From Microbacterium gorillae (GTDB lineage: Bacteria; Actinomycetota; Actinomycetes; Actinomycetales; Microbacteriaceae), in assembly GCF_000826185.2 (NCBI RefSeq), contig NZ_LN648875.1, forward strand, positions 502,103 to 566,102: a DNA stretch of 64,000 bases. The letters run 5' to 3'. The position numbers and the translations under genes are program-made. Positions 57,400 through 64,000 of the stretch are shown here, in pieces. Under the pieces are notes generated by a model. The model worked only from the letters and a program-made list of their open reading frames with translations. It was not told the origin of the DNA and did not search any database. Within the stretch, counting starts at the first letter, position 1; each line of letters begins with the position of its first letter.

Positions 57400-57461
57400 A
57401 GTGACCTCCGTTTCGGAGCGTAAGCCACCGACCCCCACCCCGTATACGCCCGAGGAGCCCC

Positions 57462-58862
57462 GTGGCCACGTCAGCGCCCGCTCAGTCCACGTCCGCACTG
57501 GACCGTTTCTTCCACATCACCGAACGAGGATCGAGCATCGGGACGGAGGTGCGCGGTGGCATCGTCACGTTCGTGACGATGGCCTACATCGTCATCCTGA
57601 ACCCCCTCATCCTCAGCACCGAGGACGTCGCCGGCAACGTGCTGCCGCACGGTGCCGTCGCAGCCGCCACCGCTCTCACGGCCGGTGTCATGACGCTGCT
57701 GTTCGGCATCATCACCCGCCTGCCGTTCGCGTTCGCCGCCGGCCTCGGTATCAACGCCTTCCTGGCCTTCTCCGTCGTCGGTCAGGTCACCTGGCCCGAG
57801 GCGATGGCCCTCGTCGTCATCAACGGTGTCGTCATCGTGCTCCTGGCCGCCACCGGGCTGCGGAAGATGATCTTCGACGCCGTCCCGGTGCAGCTGAAGA
57901 TCGCGATCACGGTCGGTATCGGACTGTTCATCGCGTTCATCGGCTTCGTCAACGCCGGCTTCGTCACCTCCACCCACAACGACTCGCCGCCGGTCGGCCT
58001 GGGTGTCGGCGGCTCCGTCACCACGCTCGCGACCATCCTGTTCGTCGTGACGATCCTCGCCGGCGGCATCCTCATCGCCCTTCGCGTGAAGGGCGCGATC
58101 CTCATCGCGCTCGTCGGCGGCACCGTCATCGCCGCGATCGCGAACCTGATCTGGCCGTCCGGGCTGTTCTCCTTCTCCGGCTCGATCGTGGGCCTGCCCG
58201 ACCTCAGCCTGATCGGTGCCGTCAACTTCGGCTTCGACCTCGGCAAGGTCAGCATCGTCGCGCTCGTGATGATCGTCTTCACCCTCGTGTTCTCGAACTT
58301 CTTCGACGCCATGGGCACCATGACGGGCCTGGCGAAGGAAGCGAACCTGGCCGACGAGAAGGGCGACTTCCCGCGGATCAAGTCCGCGCTGGTGGTCGAG
58401 GGCGTCGGCGCCATCGTCGGTGGTGGCACGTCCTCGTCCTCGGCGACGGTGTTCGTGGAGTCCAGCGCCGGTATCGGTGAGGGTGCACGGACGGGCCTGG
58501 CGACCTCGGTCACCGGTGTGCTGTTCCTGCTGGCGATGTTCTTCACGCCGCTGACCTCGCTGGTGCCCGGCGCGGTGGCCTCCGCCGCCCTGGTCCTCGT
58601 CGGCGCCATGATGCTCTCGCAGATCAAGAACATCGACTTCAGTGACTTCCGCGTGCTGCTGCCCGTGTTCATGACCGTCACCGTGATGCCGATGACGTAC
58701 TCGATCGCCAACGGCATCGGTGCGGGCTTCGTCACGTGGGTGATCGTGAACGCGTTCTCCGGAAAGGCGAAGACGATCCACCCGCTGCTGTGGGTCGTGG
58801 CCTTCGGCTTCGTGCTGTACTTCGCTCGCGGGCCGATCGAGGCGGCCTTCGGCGTCGCCTGA
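57462..58862 (+). CDS. NCS2-family purine permease (AzgA/PbuG type)
   Basis: A 466-residue transporter with 12-14 spans. The N-terminal [27 protein letters not shown] is the AzgA-group hallmark, with [10 protein letters not shown] next and [17 protein letters not shown] and [26 protein letters not shown] later. It imports adenine, guanine or hypoxanthine with protons. GTG start after GAGGAGC. It fits the purine genes 4 kb away but no regulator is visible. Confidence 0.94.
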   Translation: MATSAPAQSTSALDRFFHITERGSSIGTEVRGGIVTFVTMAYIVILNPLILSTEDVAGNVLPHGAVAAATALTAGVMTLLFGIITRLPFAFAAGLGINAFLAFSVVGQVTWPEAMALVVINGVVIVLLAATGLRKMIFDAVPVQLKIAITVGIGLFIAFIGFVNAGFVTSTHNDSPPVGLGVGGSVTTLATILFVVTILAGGILIALRVKGAILIALVGGTVIAAIANLIWPSGLFSFSGSIVGLPDLSLIGAVNFGFDLGKVSIVALVMIVFTLVFSNFFDAMGTMTGLAKEANLADEKGDFPRIKSALVVEGVGAIVGGGTSSSSATVFVESSAGIGEGARTGLATSVTGVLFLLAMFFTPLTSLVPGAVASAALVLVGAMMLSQIKNIDFSDFRVLLPVFMTVTVMPMTYSIANGIGAGFVTWVIVNAFSGKAKTIHPLLWVVAFGFVLYFARGPIEAAFGVA

Positions 58863-58880
58863 TCCAGCGCCTCCGGCACA

Positions 58881-58918
58881 ACGGGGTCTCGCCTGCGGGC
58901 GAGGCCCCGTTTCCTTTT
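58881..58918 (+). terminator. rho-independent terminator
   Basis: ACGGGGTCTCGCC and GGCGAGGCCCCGT pair at 12 of 13 positions around TGCG, then TTTCCTTTT. It is the most classical terminator in the window. Confidence 0.92.
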
Positions 58919-58938
58919 CACAGAGGCCCGTGCTAGAA

Positions 58939-58952
58939 CTGAACATGTTCAG
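58939..58952. promoter_or_regulatory. palindromic operator before the epimerase gene
   Basis: CTGAACATGTTCAG is a perfect 14-base palindrome 21 bases upstream of the ATG at 58974, partly overlapping a TAGAAC that might be a -10. Likely a TetR- or MarR-type site; the regulator is not obvious. Confidence 0.6.
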
Positions 58953-58973
58953 AAATGGTCGAAAGGACACCCC

Positions 58974-59930
58974 ATGACCGCTCGTTCCGGACGTGTTGTG
59001 ATCGGCGGCGCGAGCGGCCTGATCGGCTCCTTCCTCGTCCCGCGCTACCGGGCGGCCGGACGCGAGGTCGTCACGATCGGGCGCGGCCGAGCGGATCTGC
59101 ACTGGGACGACGCCGCCGGCATCGCGCGCGCGGTGGACGGCGCAGACCTGGTGATCGGTCTGGCCGGCAAGAGCGTGAGCTGCCGGTACACCCCGGCGAA
59201 TCGCGCCGAGATCCTGCGCTCGCGCATCGAGACGACGGCTGCCCTGGCGGACGCGATCGCCGCCGCCGACGCGCCCCCGCCCGTCTGGCTGAACTCGTCC
59301 ACCGCCACGATCTACCGGCACGCGATGGACCGGCCGCAGACGGAGTCCACCGGTGAACTCGGCACCGGCTTCTCCGTCGACATCGCGCGAGCGTGGGAGC
59401 GGGCCCTGTTCGCGCGGGACCTCCCCGGCACCCGCCGAGTCGCGCTGCGGACGGCGATCGTCCTCGGCTCGGGTGGCGGCGTCCTGCCGATGCTGCAGCG
59501 GCTCGCCCGCGTGGGGCTCGGCGGCGCGAACCATGACGGGTGGTGGCCGTCGCCGAGAGGGCGGGTCGCCGCCGGAACCGCGCACCGCCCCGGTTCACGC
59601 CGAGGCGAGCAGCACCTGAGCTGGGTCCGGATCGAGGACGTGGCGCGGGCGATCGACTTCCTCGAGGAGCACGACGACCCCTCTGGTCCGGTGAACATCG
59701 CGACGCCCACGCCGTCCGTCAACCACGAGTTCATGCGGCTGGTCCGTCGCGGAGTGGGCGCCCGAGTGGGCGTGCCGATGCCACGGTGGATGAGCGAGCT
59801 GGGTGCGATCATGCTGCGCACCGAGACCGAGCTCGTCCTGAAGTCCCGCTGGGTCCTGCCCGAGCGCCTCGAGGCCGCCGGCTTCCGCTTCGCACACACC
59901 GACCTGGCCACAGCCGTCCGCCCAATGTAA
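58974..59930 (+). CDS. TIGR01777-family epimerase (DUF1731)
   Basis: A 318-residue SDR-like protein: NADP loop GGASGLIGSFLVPRY at residue 10, GLAGKSVSCRYTP, NSSTATIYRHA, and a C-terminal DUF1731 domain (PMPRWMSELGAIMLRTETELVLKSRWVLPERL). Substrate unknown. AAAGGAC lies upstream of the ATG. A palindrome just before suggests regulated expression. Confidence 0.92.
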   Translation: MTARSGRVVIGGASGLIGSFLVPRYRAAGREVVTIGRGRADLHWDDAAGIARAVDGADLVIGLAGKSVSCRYTPANRAEILRSRIETTAALADAIAAADAPPPVWLNSSTATIYRHAMDRPQTESTGELGTGFSVDIARAWERALFARDLPGTRRVALRTAIVLGSGGGVLPMLQRLARVGLGGANHDGWWPSPRGRVAAGTAHRPGSRRGEQHLSWVRIEDVARAIDFLEEHDDPSGPVNIATPTPSVNHEFMRLVRRGVGARVGVPMPRWMSELGAIMLRTETELVLKSRWVLPERLEAAGFRFAHTDLATAVRPM

Positions 59931-59937
59931 AGGACGC

Positions 59938-59966
59938 TTGACATGCGCGAACGGGCCGGGCATGCT
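59938..59966 (+). promoter_or_regulatory. full promoter TTGACA-N17-CATGCT for a leaderless gene
   Basis: A perfect -35 TTGACA, 17-base spacer and CATGCT -10, which ends six bases before the ATG at 59973. The best -35/-10 pair found in the window; it makes the upstream ATG at 59943, which lies inside the promoter, unlikely. Confidence 0.75.
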
Positions 59967-59972
59967 GAGGGC

Positions 59973-60398
59973 ATGACAAGCTCACTTGACACCACACCCG
60001 GTCCGGTGGAGCGCCGTCGCACGCGGCGCTTCCTGACGCAGTTCTTCGCCGCCTTCCTCGTGTACCTCCTGATCCTCGGGGCCGCACTGATCTGGGGAGA
60101 CTGGGACGGCACCAGCCCCTGGCGCCTCATCTGGGTTCTCGCGCCGATCCTCCCGATCCTCGCGACGGCGGTGATGCTCGTCCGCTACGTCGCCCGGTCG
60201 GACGAGTACGAGATGCAGATGACGAGCCGGTCGCTCGCGATCGCTTTCGTGGTTACGATGCTCGCCGCCGTGGTCATCGGATTCCTCGGCTTCACCGGCA
60301 TCACCGTGCCGGGCGTCGGCTGGTGGATCTACGGCATCGGCATGCTCACGTGGCTCATCGCGCGGGTCGTGCTGCAGTCCCGCGAGGCGCACGCCTGA
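59973..60398 (+). CDS. small membrane protein paired with an XRE regulator
   Basis: A 141-residue protein with four membrane spans (LTQFFAAFLVYLLILGAALIW; LIWVLAPILPILATAVMLV; SLAIAFVVTMLAAVVIGFLG; WWIYGIGMLTWLIARVVL). Between spans 2 and 3 is YVARSDEYEMQMTSRS, characteristic of small membrane proteins encoded just before an XRE-type gene in many Gram-positive bacteria. Function unknown; may sequester or signal to the regulator. Its TGA overlaps the next ATG. Confidence 0.85.
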   Translation: MTSSLDTTPGPVERRRTRRFLTQFFAAFLVYLLILGAALIWGDWDGTSPWRLIWVLAPILPILATAVMLVRYVARSDEYEMQMTSRSLAIAFVVTMLAAVVIGFLGFTGITVPGVGWWIYGIGMLTWLIARVVLQSREAHA

Positions 60399-60592
60399 TG
60401 AAGAACGTGCTGCGCGAACTGCGCGGGGAAGCCGGACTCTCGCAGGGCGCGCTCGCCGACCGACTCGGAGTCTCGCGACAGACGGTGAACGCTCTGGAGA
60501 CCGGGCGCTACGACCCCTCACTCGCCCTGGCGTTCACGATCGCCCGCGCGTTCGACCGATCCATCGAGGACATCTTCACGCCGGACGAGTGA
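60398..60592 (+). CDS. small XRE-family HTH regulator
   Basis: A 64-residue stand-alone HTH_3 domain (LRELRGEAGLSQGALADRLGVSRQTVNALETGRYDPSLALAFTIARAF), of the YozG/PasR-like mini-regulator type. Coupled to the membrane-protein gene by ATGA. The pair likely forms a feedback unit acting on its own promoter. Confidence 0.93.
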   Translation: MKNVLRELRGEAGLSQGALADRLGVSRQTVNALETGRYDPSLALAFTIARAFDRSIEDIFTPDE

Positions 60593-60650
60593 GCCGCGCA
60601 GGTCTTCCGCGTCGGGCGACGCCCTGCGGCCCGGTATCGAGCCGCTCGGG

Positions 60651-60656
60651 TAGCCT
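60651..60656 (+). promoter_or_regulatory. -10 element TAGCCT of a leaderless gene
   Basis: TAGCCT lies exactly six bases before the ATG at 60663. Confidence 0.65.
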
Positions 60657-60662
60657 CAGTGC

Positions 60663-61310
60663 ATGCCCTCCCCCACCGCTGACTCGCCCTGGTTGACGCC
60701 CTCCCCGCGGGAGGTTGCCACGCTGCTCAGCGGTACGACCGCGCGGTGGTGGCTGTCCGGCGGCGTGGCGATGGACCACTGGCTGGGCGAGGCGATCCGG
60801 CCGCGGCCCAACACCGATGTCAGCACCACCGGGAAGGACCTCCCCCAGCTCGTTGCGGACCTGCCGCCGCACCTGTCCGCCTGGGTCGCCGCGAACGATT
60901 CGCTGGTCGCGTGGGCCGATGCCGACCAGGACAGCGAGCTGCATCCGGTCCGGCTCTACGACGAGAACGCCGACGCCTGGGCGCTGCAGGTGAACGTCGA
61001 GGACGGCATCGACCGGGCCTGGCTCTACCGCCGGGACCCGCGCCTGCAGCTGCCGTGGGACCGCGCCGTCCTGGACGTCGACGGCATCCCGACCGGCGCT
61101 CCCGAGGTGCAGCTGGTGTGGAAGGCCCTGCGTCCGCGTCCCGAGGACGAGGTCGACCACGACGCGATCCTGCCGAAGCTCTCGGAGGAGGCGGTCGCCT
61201 TCTACGAGACCGCGTTGCTGCGCATCCACCCGCACTCCACGTGGGCGATTCACGTCCGCTCCCCCTTCGCCCCCGCGAAAGCCTCCTGGAACAAGAAGAG
61301 ACCCGACTGA
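60663..61310 (+). CDS. nucleotidyltransferase-like protein (aminoglycoside/lincosamide type)
   Basis: A 215-residue protein that resembles the aminoglycoside-2''/lincosamide nucleotidyltransferase-like fold: WWLSGGVAMDHWLGEAIRPRPNTDVS (residues about 29-54) corresponds to the GGWAxD...R.H.DxD core, but the expected DID or DVD reads TDVST, so the second acidic residue is missing. GAPEVQLVWKALRPRPEDEVDHDAILP near 140-170 is the family's second conserved block (KxxxxR...K/D.D). Function, and whether it is active, cannot be told. Leaderless. Confidence 0.6.
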   Translation: MPSPTADSPWLTPSPREVATLLSGTTARWWLSGGVAMDHWLGEAIRPRPNTDVSTTGKDLPQLVADLPPHLSAWVAANDSLVAWADADQDSELHPVRLYDENADAWALQVNVEDGIDRAWLYRRDPRLQLPWDRAVLDVDGIPTGAPEVQLVWKALRPRPEDEVDHDAILPKLSEEAVAFYETALLRIHPHSTWAIHVRSPFAPAKASWNKKRPD

Positions 61311-61350
61311 CCCTGCCGCGTGGCGTCCACGCGTCGCCGCTTCCTCTGGT

Positions 61351-61377
61351 GGTTGAGCTGGCGGAGCGGGACGAACC
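61351..61377. repeat. short REP-like inverted repeat
   Basis: GGTTGAGC...GACGAACC, an imperfect palindromic 27-base motif of the general kind GGTTGAGCGAGC...ACGAAACC that I know to be scattered in Microbacteriaceae intergenic DNA. Just upstream, CGCGTGG-CGT-CCACGCG (61317-61333) could terminate the preceding gene. Confidence 0.4.
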
Positions 61378-61422
61378 CCGTGAGGTGGATGGCGGACGGT
61401 GGGCGGAGTTCTCCGCCGGGGG

Positions 61423-62877
61423 TCATGTGCGTGCGGGGATCCGGGGGGTTTGGGTGTGGTCGTACCAGTCGGGGGCTTGGACTTCGGGTGCCCCGTTTTT
61501 GATGCGGATGTGCCAGCCGTTGGTGTTGATGTAGCGGTGGTGGTTCCAGCACAGCAGGACCCCGTTGTCGATGCTGGTCGGGCCGCCGTCTTTCCATTCG
61601 GTGACGTGGTGGAACTCGCACCAGCGGGCCGGGGTGTGGCATCCCGGAATGATGCATGTGTGATCCCGGGCGATGATCGCCCGACGCTGGGTGGCGTTGA
61701 AGATCCGGTCCGTGATCGTCGTCGCCAACACGCGTCCATTCGTCCCGGTGATGACGCGTTGTACGGCCCCCACGCAGGCGGTGTGGTTCGCGACGGTGAT
61801 CGGGACGGGGACGTTGGTGCCGGTCGCGTCGGCACCCGTGACATGCGCCCACCCGGTGCCGGAGGCGAGGGATTCTTCGGTGACGTGGACGACGAGGGTG
61901 GGGGCGGCGCCGCCGATGATGGGGACGTCGGAGGATGCGGCGATGGTGAGGGCGGTGGCGAGGGCGTCGTGGGCGCGTTGCCCGATGGTGCGGTCATCGC
62001 TCAACGCCGGCTCGTGGGATTCCCGGAACCGGACACCCTTCTCTTTCCCGTGCGGGTTGTTGATCGCGTCGATGAGGGTCTGCAACTGCGCCGCGACGTC
62101 CGGTAGGAGCCGGCCTCGGATGGGGACGAGCCCGTCCTGGGCGGTACCGAAGTACAGGCCCCGCAGGCGGCGGGCGCGTTCGTCCTGGGGTTCGGCGCCG
62201 TCTTGATCCAGCGCGGTCGCCCACGCCCCGGCGTGCACCCGGAGTGTGTCGGTCATCACCGGCACCCGGCGTTGTGCGGTCACGGGGTTCGCGTCCGGGA
62301 TCAGGGCACCCCAGTCCCCGAACTCCCCGACCTCGTCCCGCAGGACGATCTCCTCGCCCTCGCCCGTTGCGGTGACCTCGGCGAGAGCCTGATCGGCCAG
62401 GGCGAGGTGGTCGGCCGGGACCCGGTCCCGGATCGCGTCGAGCGCTCCGGTAGCGGCGGCGAGCCCGTCAGCCCCGATCCTCCCGGACAGCAGTGCGTCC
62501 CGCAGGGCCGGGAACCGGGCCGGCCGGCGGTCCCCGGTCATCCCGAGATCTTCCCGGACGAGTTTCCCGAGCCGGGACCAGTTCTTCACCGTGGTGGGGG
62601 CGGCGCCGGTGGTGCGTTGCATGAGCTCGTTCACGTTCCGACACCCACAGGACACATCGAACCGGTCCAGGCCCGCCCCGGCGGAGCGTTCCTCGGCCTC
62701 CGCCGTCGTGAGAATCAGCGCGGCCTGGGCGGTGCGGAGCAGGGCCCCGGCCGCGATCGCGAAGTCCAACAGTTCGGTCCGCGACGCGGTCGTGAGGTGG
62801 TTCCCCTGGAGCAGGGCGGTCACGGTCGCGGTGGCTTCCGCCATCACGTCCCGGGCCTGCTCCATCGAGGTTTCCAT
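61423..62877 (-). CDS. DUF222 / HNH endonuclease-like protein (13E12 repeat family)
   Basis: A 484-residue protein: an N-terminal DUF222 helical region (residues about 10-330) and a C-terminal HNH nuclease-like finger (RDHTCIIPGCHTPARWCEFHHVTEWKDGGPTSIDNGVLLCWNHHRYI) with Cys pairs and the HH...N...H core. Such proteins are present in many actinobacterial genomes in several copies; their role is unknown. ATG at 62877 is favoured: a TAGAAT -10 lies seven bases before it, whereas the ATG at 62907 is upstream of that -10. Confidence 0.92.
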   Translation of the reverse strand: METSMEQARDVMAEATATVTALLQGNHLTTASRTELLDFAIAAGALLRTAQAALILTTAEAEERSAGAGLDRFDVSCGCRNVNELMQRTTGAAPTTVKNWSRLGKLVREDLGMTGDRRPARFPALRDALLSGRIGADGLAAATGALDAIRDRVPADHLALADQALAEVTATGEGEEIVLRDEVGEFGDWGALIPDANPVTAQRRVPVMTDTLRVHAGAWATALDQDGAEPQDERARRLRGLYFGTAQDGLVPIRGRLLPDVAAQLQTLIDAINNPHGKEKGVRFRESHEPALSDDRTIGQRAHDALATALTIAASSDVPIIGGAAPTLVVHVTEESLASGTGWAHVTGADATGTNVPVPITVANHTACVGAVQRVITGTNGRVLATTITDRIFNATQRRAIIARDHTCIIPGCHTPARWCEFHHVTEWKDGGPTSIDNGVLLCWNHHRYINTNGWHIRIKNGAPEVQAPDWYDHTQTPRIPART

Positions 62878-62884
62878 ACCCCCG

Positions 62885-62890
62885 ATTCTA
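62885..62890 (-). promoter_or_regulatory. -10 element TAGAAT of the HNH gene
   Basis: TAGAAT on the minus strand ends seven bases before the ATG at 62877. Confidence 0.6.
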
Positions 62891-63220
62891 CCGCCCGGTA
62901 CCCCCATGGAACGGGTGGAAAGGCCAGTTCAGTAGTGTTTTCCGCATCTACTTTCGGGAGTGCAGTACGTCTTCCATCGAGCCTCGAATTGGAGGCCCAA
63001 GCCGCCGACATCCGCCCATCCGCGGGTCGTTTCGAGCGCCCTCGGAAACGTGAGAAAACGACGAAACCCGGCCGCTCTCTCCATCGTCTTAAGCCGCAAG
63101 AAAACCGACCACCCTCGGCAACGTGAGCCGGCAACGGAAGCCACCCGTCCGCCCATCGTCTTAAGCCGCAGGAAACCCAGCCACCTCAGAACCGAGAGCC
63201 ACGCACGCCGGAGGCAACAG
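62891..63220. other. gene-free stretch with tandem repeats
   Basis: Between the HNH gene and the LysR gene I see no supported gene. Frames on the minus strand are open but consist of the repeat described below. Base composition is lower in GC than around it. Confidence 0.6.
63039..63190. repeat. 72-base tandem repeat, about two units
   Basis: The 26-base box CCATCGTCTTAAGCCGCA-RGAAA-C at 63081 recurs at 63153, exactly 72 bases later, and the CCCTCGG box at 63039 recurs at 63112 and, degenerate, at 63183. Between the boxes the units diverge. On the minus strand the unit would encode the peptide FLRLKTM twice, but no start or family supports translation. Confidence 0.75.
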
Positions 63221-64000
63221 CTAGCCCCGCCGATATTCGTCCGTCGCGACGGCGTCGAACACGACGGAACGGAACCAGCGCTGCGCGGCGGTGAGGCCCG
63301 CCTCGCGCCGGGTGTACAGCGAGACCGGGGCGCTGCGCGCGGGCCACGGCAGGTCCGCGATGCGCAGCGCCGGGAACCAGCCGCGGAACACTTCCGCAAC
63401 GTGGCGCGGCAGCAGAACCACGAGGTCCGTCGCCTCCAGCACGGCAGGCACCGTCGCATACTCCTCGACCGTGAGCGACACCTGCGACATCAGATCGTGC
63501 TCCGCGAGCGCCTGCAACGGGAACACGTGGCCGCCGCGCGCGGAGACGCGGACGAAATGGCGGCCGGTGAACATGTCCTCGCTCGTCGGCGGCAGGGGGT
63601 GCACGCCGGAGGACAGCGCGACGTACTCCACAGCCCGGACTTCGGCGCGCCACAACCGCGGCGTCGCCAGATCGGACACCGTCATGGCCAGGTCGATGAC
63701 GCCGCGGATGAGCCCGTCCTCGACCTGATCCGAGTCCAGACGCTGCACCTGCAGGTGCGGGCTCGACGCCTCCCGCGCGAGCGCCGCCATGATCGGCGGC
63801 AGGAACGTCTGCTCACCGATCGAGGTGAGTCCGAGCGCCAGTTCGCCGCTGAAGCCGGACGGCTCGAACTCGTCCGTCCCGCTCACGGTCTCGTCGATCC
63901 GCGCCAACGCCTCGTGCAGCGGACCGAAGAGCTGGGTCGCCTTCGCGGTCGGGACCATGTCGTGTCCCTCGCGGCGGAAGAGGTCATCGCCGAACCGCTC
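63221..64000 (-). CDS. LysR-family regulator (3' part; 5' end outside the window)
   Basis: The visible 259 residues cover the last of the DNA-binding linker (ERFGDDLFRREGHDMVPTAKATQLF, the usual end of the LysR HTH region) and the substrate-binding domain (GELALGLTSIGEQTFLPPIMAAL onward, with the second lobe GGHVFPLQALAEHDLM and VPAVLEATDLVVLLPRHVAEVF). The start codon and most of the HTH lie beyond base 64000. Target unknown. Confidence 0.9.
   Translation of the reverse strand, partial: ERFGDDLFRREGHDMVPTAKATQLFGPLHEALARIDETVSGTDEFEPSGFSGELALGLTSIGEQTFLPPIMAALAREASSPHLQVQRLDSDQVEDGLIRGVIDLAMTVSDLATPRLWRAEVRAVEYVALSSGVHPLPPTSEDMFTGRHFVRVSARGGHVFPLQALAEHDLMSQVSLTVEEYATVPAVLEATDLVVLLPRHVAEVFRGWFPALRIADLPWPARSAPVSLYTRREAGLTAAQRWFRSVVFDAVATDEYRRG

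Noticed and set aside
63039..63190. CRISPR-like repeat-spacer array
   Set aside because: Only two units of 72 bases with drifting interiors, no short constant repeat with unique spacers and no cas genes anywhere in the window.
62929..63459. Minus-strand frame with repeated FLRLKTM peptide running into the LysR gene
   Set aside because: It overlaps the LysR C-terminus in another frame and exists because the repeat period is divisible by three; no start site or homology.

Overview
The window is a high-GC, gene-dense stretch of an actinobacterial chromosome. Codon use, the gene families and the leaderless promoter style point to Microbacterium or a close relative in the Microbacteriaceae; this is an inference from content, since no rRNA is present. 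Almost all of it is ordinary chromosome: I see no tRNA, rRNA, CRISPR array, complete insertion sequence, phage or origin.

Layout. 1-4553: lower half of a homoprotocatechuate (3,4-dihydroxyphenylacetate) meta-cleavage operon, hpaE-hpaD-hpaH-hpaI. 4558-12884: an arabinoside-use locus with a GH127 beta-L-arabinofuranosidase, a GH51 alpha-L-arabinofuranosidase, a sugar ABC transporter (binding lipoprotein and two permeases) and a LacI repressor, plus the relic of a second permease. 13349-17287: a small membrane protein, then two divergent TetR units (with a DUF4188 protein and with an MFS exporter), each with a clear palindromic operator. 17385-19551: glyA-folD under a ZTP riboswitch. 19739-33029: amino-sugar catabolism in two blocks. 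The first is GH20 hexosaminidase and nagA. The second is nagB, an ABC importer and a ROK regulator. Between them lie an unusual membrane-tethered sigma factor, a YrdB protein, a GlcD-like oxidase and a NUDIX hydrolase. A shared operator-like sequence in front of the GH20 gene and the ROK gene ties the two blocks together.

33241-46276: an L,D-transpeptidase, a GNAT acetyltransferase, a CE7 esterase, a heterodimeric ABC exporter preceded by a probable leader peptide, and a PotABCD-type importer with its GntR regulator and a stand-alone Cache protein, ending in the relic of a short-chain dehydrogenase. 46284-48265: alkylation repair (ogt and an Ada-AlkA fusion). 48370-58862: a flavin disulfide reductase, DUF4870 and methyltransferase genes, purH-purN, a Dcu-type dicarboxylate transporter, a PASTA protein, a DUF6350 membrane protein, a deazaflavin-type nitroreductase and an NCS2 purine permease. 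58974-64000: a TIGR01777 epimerase, a membrane protein/XRE pair, a nucleotidyltransferase-like protein, a DUF222-HNH protein, a tandem-repeat patch and the 3' part of a LysR gene.

The most unusual items are: a 27-codon ORF with a strong ribosome-binding site, its own promoter and trailing hairpins in front of the heterodimeric ABC exporter, resembling the BmrB-BmrC-BmrD attenuation arrangement; a 64-65 bp nested palindromic element built on a 9-mer, present twice and about 33.5 kb apart; a sigma factor fused to a zinc-finger anti-sigma-like domain, membrane segments and a long Pro-Thr stalk; and a recurring -10 hexamer placed six or seven bases before the start codon at about ten genes.
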